DNA from: Hydrogenophaga sp. Root209
GTDB lineage: Bacteria > Pseudomonadota > Gammaproteobacteria > Burkholderiales > Burkholderiaceae_C
Assembly: GCF_001428625.1 (NCBI RefSeq)
Contig: NZ_LMIE01000001.1
Span: 327,204-391,203, forward strand
DNA: 64,000 nt
Direction: 5' to 3'
The number at the start of each line of letters is the position of its first letter. The stretch's first letter is position 1. Below are positions 1 through 8,472 of the stretch, piece after piece. Under the pieces are notes generated by a model. The model worked only from the letters and a program-made list of their open reading frames with translations. It was not told the DNA's origin and made no database searches. The translations under genes were made by a program, and so were the position numbers.

Positions 1-546
1 CGCCTGCGCGACTTCCAGGCGCGCCACCCGCTCATTGAGTTGCGGCTGTTCACGCACAACAACCGCATCGACCTCGCCGCCGAGGGGCTGGACTGCGCGA
101 TCCGCTTTGGCGACGGCCAGTGGCCCGGCATGCAGACGCGCCACCTGCTGGCCGCGCCACTCGCGCCGGTGTGCGCGCCCTCCCTGGCACACCGCATCCG
201 CGCGGTGGCCGACCTCGGGCGCGAGACATTGCTGCGCTCCTACCGCTCGGACGAGTGGCCTCAGTGGTTCGAAGCGGCCGGTGCGCACTCGCCCCTGCTC
301 ACTGGGCCGATGTTCGACTCGTCACTGGTGCTGGCCGACGCGGCGGCCCAGGGCGCGGGCGTGGCGCTGCTTCCGCTGGCGCTGTTCAGCCGCGACCTGC
401 AAAGCGGGCGGCTGGTGCGCCTGTTCGACGTCGAGGTGGACGTGGGCGGGTACTGGCTCGCACGCTTGAAGACGCGGCGCAAAAGCTCGGCCATGAAGGC
501 GTTCCAGGAGTGGATCGAGCAGCAGACGCCGGAAGCGCAGCGCTGA
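1..546 (+). CDS. LysR-family transcriptional regulator, C-terminal part (cut by window edge)
   Basis: The reading frame is open from the first base and ends at a TGA at 544-546. The 181 visible residues match the periplasmic-binding-protein-like effector domain of GcvA-type LysR regulators: the segments IDLAAEGLDCAIRFGDG and GAGVALLPLALF are typical of that subgroup. The N-terminal helix-turn-helix lies outside the window, so the target and true start cannot be seen. It converges on the next LysR gene with a 19-nt gap and no obvious terminator. The family call is firm; the ligand is unknown. Confidence 0.85.
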   Translation, partial: RLRDFQARHPLIELRLFTHNNRIDLAAEGLDCAIRFGDGQWPGMQTRHLLAAPLAPVCAPSLAHRIRAVADLGRETLLRSYRSDEWPQWFEAAGAHSPLLTGPMFDSSLVLADAAAQGAGVALLPLALFSRDLQSGRLVRLFDVEVDVGGYWLARLKTRRKSSAMKAFQEWIEQQTPEAQR

Positions 547-565
547 ACGAGCCCATCGACGGCGG

Positions 566-1429
566 TCACAACACGGTGCCGTCGCCGATGCTTTCGATCA
601 CAAGGTCCAGAAATGCGCGCAACCGCGCGAGCCCCCGCAGGTCCTGGTGATAGGCGAACCAGACATCACGGCCTGGCGGAACAGGATCGATGTCGTGTCT
701 CTCGAGCCCGGGAAAGGCGTCTCCCAGCAGCGTGGGCAGCACGGCAAAACCGACCCCCAGGGCGCACAGGCGGGCCTGCACATCGCGGTTGTTGCTCCCC
801 AGCGCGAAGGTGGCCGCTGGAAACGTGGTCTGCAACCAGTGCACATCCGGGAGGTCTTCGAGCGCCGTGTCCAGTGTGATGAGCCGGGTGCCTTCGCCGT
901 TGCCTGCGATCGGCGGCGGCGCCCCGGCAGGCCCATACAGGGCGTAGGTCATGTGCAGCAACTGCCGCTGGACCACCTCCGGGCTCTCGGAAGGCCGGAT
1001 GCGGAACACCAGGTCGGCCTCGCGTCGCGCCAGATCGAGAAAGCGCGCGTCGGTGATGAGGTCGATGCGCACGCCTGGGTGGAGCGCCGCGAATCGCGCC
1101 ACGACAGGCGAGAGCACATGGAGTCCAAACCAGTCTGAGGACGACACGCGAAGAAGGCCCTGGAGTTCGGCGCCTTGTCCGGCGAGCTGTCTTTCGATGG
1201 CGAGCGCCTCTTCTTCCATGCGCTCGGCGTGCCGCAGTACCGACGCGCCTTCATCCGTCAGTTGAAACCCCTCGCGTCCACGTTGAAACAGCCGTTGACC
1301 GGTGGACTCTTCCAGCGCCCGCACGCGGCGTCCCATCGTGGGCTGAGACAGGCCCAGACGCTGCGCCGCGCCATTCAACGAGCCCGAGCGGGCCACCGCC
1401 AGAAAGATGCGGACATCACTCCAGTCCAT
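566..1429 (-). CDS. LysR-family transcriptional regulator, divergent from a quinone oxidoreductase
   Basis: This 287-residue protein has the usual LysR layout: a winged helix-turn-helix in residues 1-60 (MDWSDVRIFLAV, then LGLSQPTMGRRVRALEE) and an effector-binding domain to the C terminus. The ATG at 1429 is chosen because it begins the conserved helix-turn-helix; the frame stays open further upstream, but those residues would be unrelated to the family. The gene is transcribed away from the oxidoreductase at 1540, sharing an AT-rich 110-bp control region. Divergent LysR genes commonly regulate their neighbour, so that gene is the likely target (inference). The inducer is unknown. Confidence 0.88.
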   Translation of the reverse strand: MDWSDVRIFLAVARSGSLNGAAQRLGLSQPTMGRRVRALEESTGQRLFQRGREGFQLTDEGASVLRHAERMEEEALAIERQLAGQGAELQGLLRVSSSDWFGLHVLSPVVARFAALHPGVRIDLITDARFLDLARREADLVFRIRPSESPEVVQRQLLHMTYALYGPAGAPPPIAGNGEGTRLITLDTALEDLPDVHWLQTTFPAATFALGSNNRDVQARLCALGVGFAVLPTLLGDAFPGLERHDIDPVPPGRDVWFAYHQDLRGLARLRAFLDLVIESIGDGTVL

Positions 1430-1539
1430 GGTCACATTCAAAAATGAATTTATAGAGTTCAGTTTTGTGAATTTACATGCAAATGTGAATTCGGCACAGT
1501 GGAATCCCAGCATCACCCACTGTGAATAAGGAGCTCATC
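1430..1539. promoter_or_regulatory. Divergent promoter/operator region with AT-rich dyads
   Basis: The gap between the LysR gene and the oxidoreductase is markedly AT-rich compared with its surroundings. It contains the palindrome ATTCA-aaaa-TGAAT at 1436-1449 and two copies of GTGAATT further right. An AAGGAG Shine-Dalgarno sequence sits 6 nt before the oxidoreductase ATG. LysR proteins bind interrupted dyads of this type, so this is a plausible operator for the adjacent regulator. No -35/-10 pair stands out. Confidence 0.45.
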
Positions 1540-2550
1540 ATGTCCCTCTCAACGCTTCCCGCCACCATGCAGGCCGCCCTCGTCCGCGAAACCAACGGCC
1601 CCTTCAGCATCGCCGAACTCCCGCTTCCAGACGTCCCTGCGGGGCATGTTCTGGTGAGCATTGCCGCCAGCGGCGTCAACCCGTTGGACGCCAAGATTCG
1701 CGCCGGGACGGCGGCCCATGCGAAGCACCCACTTCCCGCGATCCTCGGCATGGACCTGGCCGGGGTGGTCGTTCAACTCGGTGTCGGCGTGACTCGCTTC
1801 CAGCCGGGCGATGAGGTCTACGGCCTCGTGGGCGGCGTGGGCGGCCTGCAAGGCACCCTGGCCAGATACGCCGCCGTCGATGCCGACCTCCTCGCGCACA
1901 AGCCAAAGACCCTGTCCATGCGGGAGTCGGCCGCGCTCCCTCTGGTCTCCATCACCGCTTGGGAAGGTCTGGTGGACCGCGCGCGCACGGACGCTGGTCA
2001 CCAAGTGCTCGTGCATGGGGGCGCGGGCGGGGTCGGAAGCATCGCCATCCAGATGGCCCGCGCGCTGGGCGCCGAGGTCTTCACCACCGTGAAGCCGGCG
2101 CAGTTCGATCGGGTCCGAGCGCTGGGTGCCACGCCCATTGACTACACGGTTTCAACGCCAGCCGACTATGTTCTCGAGCACACCGCCGATGAGGGATTCG
2201 ATGTGGTGTACGACACCGTGGGCGGCGCCACGCTCGATGCGTCCTTCGTGTCGGTGCGCCGGTACACGGGCCACGTGGTGAGCGCGCTCGGCTGGGGTAC
2301 CCATGCGCTGGCGCCGCTGTCCTTCCGGGGCGCCACCTATTCGGGCGTGTTCACGCTGATGCCCATGCTCAGCGGCATGGGCCGCGCGCACCACGGCGAC
2401 ATCCTGGCCCGGGTCGCCGAGTGGGTCGATGCGGGTCGGCTCCATCCGCTTGTGGATGACCAGAGGTTCACGCTGGACTGCGCCAGCCAGGCACATGCCC
2501 GCATGGCGAGCGGCCGCGCCGTGGGCAAGGTGGTGGTTGACGTCGCCTGA
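1540..2550 (+). CDS. Zinc-independent NADPH:quinone oxidoreductase-like MDR-family protein
   Basis: This 336-residue protein has the medium-chain dehydrogenase/reductase fold: an N-terminal GroES-like domain (VNPLDAKIRAG, GMDLAGVV) followed by a Rossmann cofactor domain with the glycine-rich motif HGGAGGVGS near residues 160-170. The catalytic-zinc cysteine and histidine of true alcohol dehydrogenases are absent, which points to a quinone oxidoreductase or enoyl reductase acting on small electrophiles with NADPH. The ATG at 1540 has AAGGAG 6 nt upstream, preferred over the in-frame GTG at 1522. It is probably controlled by the divergent LysR. The substrate is not deducible. Confidence 0.85.
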   Translation: MSLSTLPATMQAALVRETNGPFSIAELPLPDVPAGHVLVSIAASGVNPLDAKIRAGTAAHAKHPLPAILGMDLAGVVVQLGVGVTRFQPGDEVYGLVGGVGGLQGTLARYAAVDADLLAHKPKTLSMRESAALPLVSITAWEGLVDRARTDAGHQVLVHGGAGGVGSIAIQMARALGAEVFTTVKPAQFDRVRALGATPIDYTVSTPADYVLEHTADEGFDVVYDTVGGATLDASFVSVRRYTGHVVSALGWGTHALAPLSFRGATYSGVFTLMPMLSGMGRAHHGDILARVAEWVDAGRLHPLVDDQRFTLDCASQAHARMASGRAVGKVVVDVA

Positions 2551-2590
2551 GCGGAGAGCGTTGTGCTCAAACGTGCCGGTGGATCGGTGC

Positions 2591-3466
2591 TCAGTGGGTC
2601 CGCGCCGAGTTGGCACCGTGCCAGCCGCTGCGGTAGGTCTCGTATCCGGGCGAGGCGGCGTGAGCGACGCAGGTCTCCCGGCCTTCGATGCGCAGGACGG
2701 CCGAGCTGGGGGGCTGCTTCAGCAGCGCTTTCCACACGCTGATGTCCAGCTGAGATGTGCCGTCCTGCATCGAGTCGGCCAACACGCGGCCGGTGTTGTC
2801 GATGATGCAGACGCGGGTGCGGGCCCATTCGTCGGCTGTCAGCGGCGTGCGACGCACGATGGTCCCCGCCAGCGCGTCCCAGTCGAACAGGATGCCCAGC
2901 ACGCCCAGCAAACGGCCATGCACGTCGACCAGCACGAGGTCGCTGTACACGGTGTAGGAATCGAGGATCTGGCCGAGGCGGCGCTGGGCATGCTGGCGGT
3001 GAGGCGCGCTCGGATCGCGCACGCAATCCACCGCCGCCGCATCGGTGGCCCACCAGCGCACGTCGCAGCTGCGCTCGTACAGGTTGCGGTCGATGAGGTC
3101 GATGTTGGTCAAGGCCAGTTCGCACAGGCGCGCGTCGCGCACCTGACGGCCGGTTTCGTGGGCGTCGCCACGCAGCCGCGCGGTGAGGGACTTGACCTCG
3201 CTCGAGAGGCGGTTCATTTCGGTCGCCACCACCGCGAAGCTGCCGCCCGCCGCGCCGGCGCGCGCGGCTTCAATGCGCGCGTTGACCGACAGCAGCTGGG
3301 TCGAGAGGTTGACGTTGCTCACCTCATCCAGCGCCGTGTCGACCCCCCGCAAGAGGGATTCCGAAAGCGAGGCGATGGCAGCAATCTGCTGCTCGACCGC
3401 CGCGCCTCTGTCGCGCGTCTCAGCGGCGCCGTTGGCCGTCCCGATCTCACCGTTGCAGCCCATCAT
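2591..3466 (-). CDS. Small cytoplasmic methyl-accepting chemotaxis-like protein with C-terminal sensor domain
   Basis: The 291-residue protein has no membrane segment. Residues ~25-85 form a short version of the chemoreceptor signalling hairpin: the tip is recognisable as STQLLSVNARIEAARAG followed by FAVVATEMNRLS, which corresponds to the near-invariant QTNLLALNAAIEAARAGE tip of classical receptors. The remainder (about 130-280) looks like a Cache/PAS-type sensor: DLVLVDVHGRLLGVLGILFDW and CIIDNTGRVLADS. The order is therefore signalling module first, sensor second, the reverse of typical receptors. The ATG at 3466 has AAGGAG 4 nt upstream; the ATG at 3463 is equally possible. No other chemotaxis gene is nearby, so its role is unknown. 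Confidence 0.7.
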   Translation of the reverse strand: MMGCNGEIGTANGAAETRDRGAAVEQQIAAIASLSESLLRGVDTALDEVSNVNLSTQLLSVNARIEAARAGAAGGSFAVVATEMNRLSSEVKSLTARLRGDAHETGRQVRDARLCELALTNIDLIDRNLYERSCDVRWWATDAAAVDCVRDPSAPHRQHAQRRLGQILDSYTVYSDLVLVDVHGRLLGVLGILFDWDALAGTIVRRTPLTADEWARTRVCIIDNTGRVLADSMQDGTSQLDISVWKALLKQPPSSAVLRIEGRETCVAHAASPGYETYRSGWHGANSARTH

Positions 3467-3533
3467 TGAACTCCTTGCCCGTGAACCATCCAAGGTTTTT
3501 CGACACAAGGCGGCCCGGCTTGAGCCCGGGCGC

Positions 3534-4001
3534 TCAAAGTCCGAGGACGCTCAGGCCGGGATGGTCGTCGGGCCGCCGACCCAGGGGCCAATGAAACAGG
3601 CGCTCGCTCTCGTGGATGGGCCGGTCATTGATGCTGGCGTGGCGCTGCTCCATGTAGCCGAGTTCGTTGAACTGCCAGTTCTCGTTGCCGTGCGATCGGA
3701 ACCACTGGTCCGAGTCGTCGCGCCATTCGTAGACGAAGCGCACGGCGATGCGGTTGGCATTGAACGCCCACAGTTCCTTGATGAGCCGGTAGTCGAGCTC
3801 CTTCGCCCACTTGCGCACCAGGAAGGCGTGCACCTGATCGCGGCCCACCGGAAACTCCGCGCGGTTGCGCCAGCGCGTGTCTTCGGTGTAGACCTTGACC
3901 ACACGGTCCGGGTCGCGGCTGTTCCACGCGTCCTCAGCCCCGCGCACCTTCTGCGTGGCGGACTCGGCGGTGAAGGGCGGCAGTGGCGGGCGCGGCTCCA
4001 T
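3534..4001 (-). CDS. NTF2-like fold protein (DUF1348 family) coupled to cyanase
   Basis: The 155-residue protein matches the DUF1348/SnoaL-like NTF2 fold: an N-terminal helix ([26 protein letters not shown]) and the conserved [28 protein letters not shown] and [15 protein letters not shown] segments. Family members form small alpha/beta barrels with a pocket; none has an agreed activity. Its ATG shares one base with the cyanase stop codon (TGATG), so it is translated with cynS and is the last gene of the cyanate operon. That linkage suggests an auxiliary role around cyanate or its products, which is inference only. Confidence 0.75.
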   Translation of the reverse strand: MEPRPPLPPFTAESATQKVRGAEDAWNSRDPDRVVKVYTEDTRWRNRAEFPVGRDQVHAFLVRKWAKELDYRLIKELWAFNANRIAVRFVYEWRDDSDQWFRSHGNENWQFNELGYMEQRHASINDRPIHESERLFHWPLGRRPDDHPGLSVLGL

Positions 4002-4444
4002 CAGTACTGCTTGTACGGAAGAAATTTGCCCGACATCACGATGTTCACGCGGTCACCGTTCGGGTCGGCCTGGCGCTGCATGTCCATCTTGAAGTCGATC
4101 GCGCTCATGATGCCGTCGCCGAACTCTTCGTGGATGAGTTCCTTGAAGGTGGTGCCGTACACGCTCACGAGTTCGTAGAAGCGGTAGATCAGCGGATCGG
4201 TCGGCACCGAGGTGGGCAGCGAACCCTTGTACGGCACGACCATCAGCCACTTCTGCTCGTCGCTGGAGAGGCCGAAGATCTTGCCCAGCACCTTGGCCTG
4301 GGCGGGCGTGGCGGTCATCTGGCCCAGGCACAGCGCGGTGGTCCATTCCTTGGACTGGCCCACCTTCTTGGCCACGTCGGCCCAGCTCAGGCCCTTGGTG
4401 ACTTTGGTGGTGATGATTTTTTCGGTGACGTCGAGTCGACTCAT
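4001..4444 (-). CDS. cynS: Cyanate hydratase (cyanase)
   Basis: Cyanase converts cyanate and bicarbonate to ammonia and CO2 in the cytoplasm, giving cyanate detoxification and nitrogen supply. The 147-residue protein has the family's usual length, a helix-turn-helix-like N-terminal domain and the C-terminal catalytic domain. The three catalytic residues known from the E. coli enzyme (Arg96, Glu99, Ser122) correspond here to R88 and E91 in the segment YRFYEL and to S114 in GIMSAIDF. The start at 4444 begins the conserved [10 protein letters not shown] region and has a GAGG upstream. It follows the transporter genes and overlaps the NTF2-like gene by one base. No carbonic anhydrase gene (cynT) is adjacent. 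Confidence 0.95.
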   Translation of the reverse strand: MSRLDVTEKIITTKVTKGLSWADVAKKVGQSKEWTTALCLGQMTATPAQAKVLGKIFGLSSDEQKWLMVVPYKGSLPTSVPTDPLIYRFYELVSVYGTTFKELIHEEFGDGIMSAIDFKMDMQRQADPNGDRVNIVMSGKFLPYKQY

Positions 4445-4490
4445 GGTGTTGCCTCGTTGCTGATGTTGAAGAAAAGGAAGGGGGAAACCG

Positions 4491-5363
4491 TCAGTGCGCT
4501 TTTGCGCGCGAAACCAGGAAGTCCACGATGTGGTTTCTGAGGTCGTAGTAACCATCGAGGTGGTGCAGCTGCGCGCGTGTGCGGCTGCGCGGCAGCGGGT
4601 TGACCACCACCTCGGCCATGCCGCCGGGCTTGTAGCCGTCGGGCGTCTCGGTTCCGTTGCTCATGAGCAGGATGCGGTCGGCCAGCAGGATGGCTTCGTC
4701 GACGTCGTGCGTGATCATGAAAACGGTCTGCTGCGTCTCGCGCACGATGCCCATCAGCTCGTCCTGGATGGTGCCGCGCGTGAGCGCATCGAGCGCGCCA
4801 AAGGGCTCGTCGAGCAGCAGCATCTTGGGCTGGATGGCGAAGGCCCGCGCAATGCCCACGCGCTGCTTCATGCCGCCCGAGAGCTGGCTGGGCTTCTTGT
4901 CGATGGCCGGGCTCAGACCCACCAGCGCCACGAATTTTTCGACGTGCGCATTGATCTGCGCACGGCTCCAGTCGGGCCAGCGCGACTTGACGGCAAACGC
5001 GATGTTCTGCCGCACGGTGAGCCAGGGCATGAGCGCGTGGCTCTGGAACACCACGCCGCGCTCCAGGCTCGGGCCGGCGATCTCGCGGCCGTCCATGAAG
5101 CAATGGCCCGAGGTGGCGGTGTCGAGCCCGGCGAGCACGTTGAGGATGGTGGTCTTGCCGCAGCCGCTGTGGCCGATGATGCAGACGAACTCGCCCTTGT
5201 CGATGGCGAAGGACACGTCGGCGAACACCGGCTTGTCGGCCTGGTAGGCCTTGGCGAGGTTTTCAACCTGGAGGAAACCGGTCATCTTGGGCGCTTTCGT
5301 TGGGGCCGGTACAGAGGCTTGGGACAGGGTGGCGGTTTCGCGCACGCTGGTGTCACTCCACAT
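4491..5363 (-). CDS. ABC transporter ATP-binding protein, nitrate/cyanate type
   Basis: This 290-residue ATPase drives the adjacent permease. Walker A GHSGCGKTT is at residues 64-72, the ABC signature LSGGMKQR at 161-168, Walker B MLLLDEPFGALD at 181-192, and the switch histidine in ITHDVDEA near 219. The C-terminal tail (PRSRTRAQLHHLDGYYDLR) resembles NrtD/CynD subunits of nitrate/cyanate/taurine importers. A 27-residue Ser/Thr/Ala/Pro-rich extension precedes the core, and an internal ATG at residue 27 is an alternative start. The gene overlaps the permease gene by 11 nt and precedes cynS by 46 nt, so cyanate is the likely substrate. Confidence 0.9.
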   Translation of the reverse strand: MWSDTSVRETATLSQASVPAPTKAPKMTGFLQVENLAKAYQADKPVFADVSFAIDKGEFVCIIGHSGCGKTTILNVLAGLDTATSGHCFMDGREIAGPSLERGVVFQSHALMPWLTVRQNIAFAVKSRWPDWSRAQINAHVEKFVALVGLSPAIDKKPSQLSGGMKQRVGIARAFAIQPKMLLLDEPFGALDALTRGTIQDELMGIVRETQQTVFMITHDVDEAILLADRILLMSNGTETPDGYKPGGMAEVVVNPLPRSRTRAQLHHLDGYYDLRNHIVDFLVSRAKAH

Positions 5364-6216
5364 AGGTCACCGCCTTCTGCAGCTGGGCGAACATGAGGTC
5401 GAGCAGCATGCCGACCACGCCGATGAGCAGCACGGCAAAGATCACGTTGGTCAGCGAGAGGTTGTTCCACTCGTTCCACACGAAGTAGCCCACGCCGGTG
5501 CCGCCCACCAGCATCTCGGCGGCCACGATCACCAGCCAGGCGATGCCCATGCTGATGCGCATGCCCGTGAGGATGGTCGGCGCGGCGGCGGGCAGGATCA
5601 CCTGGAAGGCCTTGCGGATAGTGTTCACCTCCAGCGTGCTGGCCACGTTGAGCCACTCGCGCTTGACGGCGGACACGCCGAACGCGGTGTTGATCAGCAT
5701 CGGCCAGACCGAGCAGATGAAGATGACGAAGATGCCGCTCACGTCCGAGTCTTTCAGCGTGTAGAGCGCCAGCGGCATCCAGGCCAGCGGGCTGATGGGC
5801 TTCAAGACCTGCACGAAAGGATCAAACGCCTTGTGCATCAGCGGCGACATGCCGATGAGAAAACCCAGCGGAATGGCCACCGCCATGGCCAGCAGAAAGC
5901 CCAGGCCCACGCGGCCCAATGAGTGCGCAAGCTGGATGCCGATGCCCTTGTCGTTCGGCCCCTTGTCGTAGAACGGATCGGACAGATGCCCCCAGCTGGC
6001 CTTGGCCACTTCCATCGGCGGCGGGAAGCCGGTGCTCTTTTCGGCACCGGGGTCCTTGCCCATCATCTTGGCGTACTCGATCTCCTCGGCCGTCATGCCG
6101 CTCGACGAGCCGCCGATCGACGGCCCCGAGGTGGACAGCTGCCAGGCCCCGATGAAGAGGCAGAAGATGATCAGCGAGACCAGGGCTGCGCGCAGGTTGA
6201 GGGAGGCCGTCTTCAT
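5353..6216 (-). CDS. ABC transporter permease, nitrate/cyanate type
   Basis: A 287-residue inner-membrane permease of the NrtB/SsuC class. After a first hydrophobic segment (residues ~9-28) a polar periplasmic insert (about 35-85) precedes the core of roughly five further helices. The cytoplasmic coupling loop that contacts the ATPase is visible as EVNTIRKAFQVILPAAAPTILTGMRI, matching the family EAA-like motif. It lies 2 nt after the receptor gene's stop codon and overlaps the ATPase gene, so the three form one transporter. Substrate assignment to cyanate comes from cynS in the same operon; nitrate or nitrite cannot be excluded from sequence alone. Confidence 0.88.
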   Translation of the reverse strand: MKTASLNLRAALVSLIIFCLFIGAWQLSTSGPSIGGSSSGMTAEEIEYAKMMGKDPGAEKSTGFPPPMEVAKASWGHLSDPFYDKGPNDKGIGIQLAHSLGRVGLGFLLAMAVAIPLGFLIGMSPLMHKAFDPFVQVLKPISPLAWMPLALYTLKDSDVSGIFVIFICSVWPMLINTAFGVSAVKREWLNVASTLEVNTIRKAFQVILPAAAPTILTGMRISMGIAWLVIVAAEMLVGGTGVGYFVWNEWNNLSLTNVIFAVLLIGVVGMLLDLMFAQLQKAVTYVE

Positions 6217-6218
6217 CT

Positions 6219-7628
6219 TCAGGCCGCCTTGCTGATGGCGAAGCTCTTCAGGTATTCAGCCGGCTTGGCCGCGTCGAACACCTTGCCCATGATGGTGTGC
6301 TTGGTGTAGCCACCGCCCGCGGCGAACGGTTGACCCAGGTCCTTCATGTGCTTGCGCGCGTCGGTGATGAGGAACACCTTCTCGGCCACGGCCTTGTAGT
6401 CCACGTCACCCTTGACGTAGCCCCAGCGCTGCATCTGCGTGAGCATCCACACGGCCATGCTCTGCCATGGCATCGGATCGAAGTCGGCGCGCTCGGGCAC
6501 GTTCTGGATCTTGCCCAGGCCGTCGGCAAAGCGGCCGGTGAGCACCTGCGTGAGCACGGCCTCGGGCTGGTTGAGGTACTGGCTGGGCGCGATCACCTTG
6601 GCAATCAGCTCGCGGTTCTTCGGGTCGCGCGCCATGGCGGCCGAGGTGAGCACCGCGCGGTAGAGCGCTGCGAAAGTGTTGGGGTTCTTCTGGATGAACT
6701 CGGTGCTGGTGCCGAAGGCGCAGCAGGGGTGGCCGTTCCAGAGGTCGCGGGTGAGCACGTGGATGAAGCCGACCTCATCGAACACCGCGCGCTGGTTGAA
6801 CGGATCGGGGCCGAGGAAGCCGTCGATGTTGCCGGCGCGCAGGTTAGCCACCATCTCGGCCGGCGGGATCACGCGCAGCTGCACGTCGGTGTCGGGGTTC
6901 AGGCCGTTCTCGGCCAGGTAGTAGCGCAACAGGAAGTTGTGCATCGAGTAGTCGAACGGAATGCCGAACTTGAAGCCCTTCCAGTTCTTCGGGTCGCGGT
7001 TGTTCTTGTGCTTGAGCGCCAGCGTGATGGCCTGGCCGTTGATGTTCTGGATGGTCGCCACGTTCATCGGCACGGCGTTGCTGCCCAGGCCCAGGCTGAT
7101 GGCCAGCGGCATGGGCGAGAGAAAGTGGGTGGCGTCGTATTCCTTGTTGATCATCTTGTCGCGCACCAGCGCCCAGCCCGCCGTCTTGGTGACTTCGACG
7201 TTGAGGCCTTGCTTCTGGTAGAAGCCCAGCGGCGCGGCCATGATCAGCGGCGTGGCGCAGGTGATCGGGATGAAGCCGATCTTCAGGTTGGTCTTCTCCA
7301 GCGACCCCTGTTTCTCTTGCGCCATGGCCTGCAGGCTGGCCACAGGCAACACGCTCGCAATGGCGGCCATGGCCGTGCCCTTGCCGACCGCGCGCAGGAA
7401 GCGGCGGCGCACCTCGTCGTGCGGGAACAGCGCCTTGACCAGCGTGGCCTCGATGAACTCGTTGCTGTAGGCCTCGAACTCGGCGGTCTCGCTGCGCCGG
7501 CGCAACTCAATGGCCGCACCATCGGCGGCCACCTCGGCGTGGTGGTCGGCTACTGAGTGGTCGCGCCCGCAGCTGCACTTGAGCATGAGCGGGCGGTCGG
7601 CGTTGTAGGGATCGAAGAATTCGGACAT
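6219..7628 (-). CDS. NrtA/CynA-like ABC transporter substrate-binding protein with Cys-rich N-terminal extension and Tat-type signal
   Basis: The 469-residue receptor has a CmpA/NrtA-type binding domain from about residue 110 (KIGFIPITCATPLIMAAPLGFY). The N terminus is unusual: residues 1-72 are polar and carry the motif CxCGxxH at 18-24, and only then comes a twin-arginine-like segment (RRR at 74-76, FLRAVGKG, a hydrophobic stretch, AMA near 101-103). I recall similar extensions in other proteobacterial NrtA-like receptors, so it is probably a real subfamily feature and not a mis-called start. ATG 7628 has GAGG upstream and is preferred over the GTG at 7637. It is the first gene of the cyanate operon. 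Confidence 0.85.
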   Translation of the reverse strand: MSEFFDPYNADRPLMLKCSCGRDHSVADHHAEVAADGAAIELRRRSETAEFEAYSNEFIEATLVKALFPHDEVRRRFLRAVGKGTAMAAIASVLPVASLQAMAQEKQGSLEKTNLKIGFIPITCATPLIMAAPLGFYQKQGLNVEVTKTAGWALVRDKMINKEYDATHFLSPMPLAISLGLGSNAVPMNVATIQNINGQAITLALKHKNNRDPKNWKGFKFGIPFDYSMHNFLLRYYLAENGLNPDTDVQLRVIPPAEMVANLRAGNIDGFLGPDPFNQRAVFDEVGFIHVLTRDLWNGHPCCAFGTSTEFIQKNPNTFAALYRAVLTSAAMARDPKNRELIAKVIAPSQYLNQPEAVLTQVLTGRFADGLGKIQNVPERADFDPMPWQSMAVWMLTQMQRWGYVKGDVDYKAVAEKVFLITDARKHMKDLGQPFAAGGGYTKHTIMGKVFDAAKPAEYLKSFAISKAA

Positions 7629-7737
7629 GGCGCGCACCTCGTGTGTTGATGAACGAGGTGGTCATTGCAAGCACCGGGCCAGATGCCGTGCCGGCGGCGT
7701 CTGTGGCCGCAGGGCTGCGCAAGTCGCGGGGCGCTGA

Positions 7738-7773
7738 CCGACGCTGTGTAGGGCCAGCCCTACACAGCGTCGG
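7738..7773. promoter_or_regulatory. 16-bp perfect inverted repeat upstream of the cyanate operon
   Basis: The arms at 7738-7753 and 7758-7773 are exact reverse complements separated by the 4-nt loop CCAG. The central part reads GTGTAGGGccagCCCTACAC. The element lies between the end of the response-regulator gene and the start of the receptor gene, about 110 bp before the latter's ATG. No T-tract follows on either side, so it is a poor intrinsic terminator. It may be an operator for the NarL-type regulator encoded next door, or an RNA hairpin at the head of the cyanate transcript. Confidence 0.6.
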
Positions 7774-7788
7774 CCTTCAGGTGGGCAT

Positions 7789-8472
7789 TCAGGCGGATTT
7801 GGGCGCGCGCGCGTGGCGTTCGGCGTAGAGCGCGAGCTCCACGTCGTTCTTCGCGCCGGTCTTGTCCAGCACGCGTGCACGGTAAGTGCTCACCGTGTTG
7901 GCCGCCAGGCCGAGTTGCGCACCAATTTCGCTCACGGTGCGGCCCTGGGTGAGCAGGCGGTAGACCTGGTACTCGCGGTGCGAGAGCGCCTCGGGTCCGG
8001 TCTGCGCACCCGCGCTGCCCACCGCGGCGGCGAGCGCTTCGGCCGTGGCCTGGCTCACGAACACCGCGCCGCCCGCGGCCTTGCGCACCGCCGCAATCAT
8101 GTCGTCGGGGTCGGCGCTCTTGTTGAGGTAGCCACACGCACCCAGGCGGATGCAGCGCACCGCGTACTGTTTTTCGGGGTAGGTGCTGAGCATGAGCACC
8201 GGCAGGCGCGGGTGCTCGCGCTTGATGGCCTGCAGCACGTCCAGCCCGTCGAGCCCGGGCATGGCGATGTCGAGCAGCACGAGATCGAGTCCCTCGCTGC
8301 CGTGGAAGGCCCTCACCACGTCGAGCACCTCGGGACCGGTCTGCGCCTCGGCCACCACCTGAACGTCGGGCGCGTCTGCCAGGATCTGCTTGAGCCCCTC
8401 GCGCACGATGCGGTGGTCGTCACCGATCAGCACGCGGATGGTTTCGGTCATCAGGTCGAATTGCGTGTTCAA
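7789..8472 (-). CDS. NarL/FixJ-family response regulator
   Basis: The 227-residue regulator has a receiver domain (acidic pair in LIGDDH, phospho-acceptor D68 in LVLLDIAMPG, lysine near the end of the domain) and a C-terminal LuxR-type helix-turn-helix (about 150-215: LSHREYQVYRLLTQGRTVSEIGAQLGLAANTVSTY). The TTG at 8472 is preferred because it has GGAG 6 nt upstream and overlaps the kinase stop codon; an ATG at 8451 without a clear ribosome-binding site would give 220 residues. It partners the kinase gene it overlaps. Its position directly before the cyanate operon makes that operon a candidate target. Confidence 0.92.
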   Translation of the reverse strand: MNTQFDLMTETIRVLIGDDHRIVREGLKQILADAPDVQVVAEAQTGPEVLDVVRAFHGSEGLDLVLLDIAMPGLDGLDVLQAIKREHPRLPVLMLSTYPEKQYAVRCIRLGACGYLNKSADPDDMIAAVRKAAGGAVFVSQATAEALAAAVGSAGAQTGPEALSHREYQVYRLLTQGRTVSEIGAQLGLAANTVSTYRARVLDKTGAKNDVELALYAERHARAPKSA

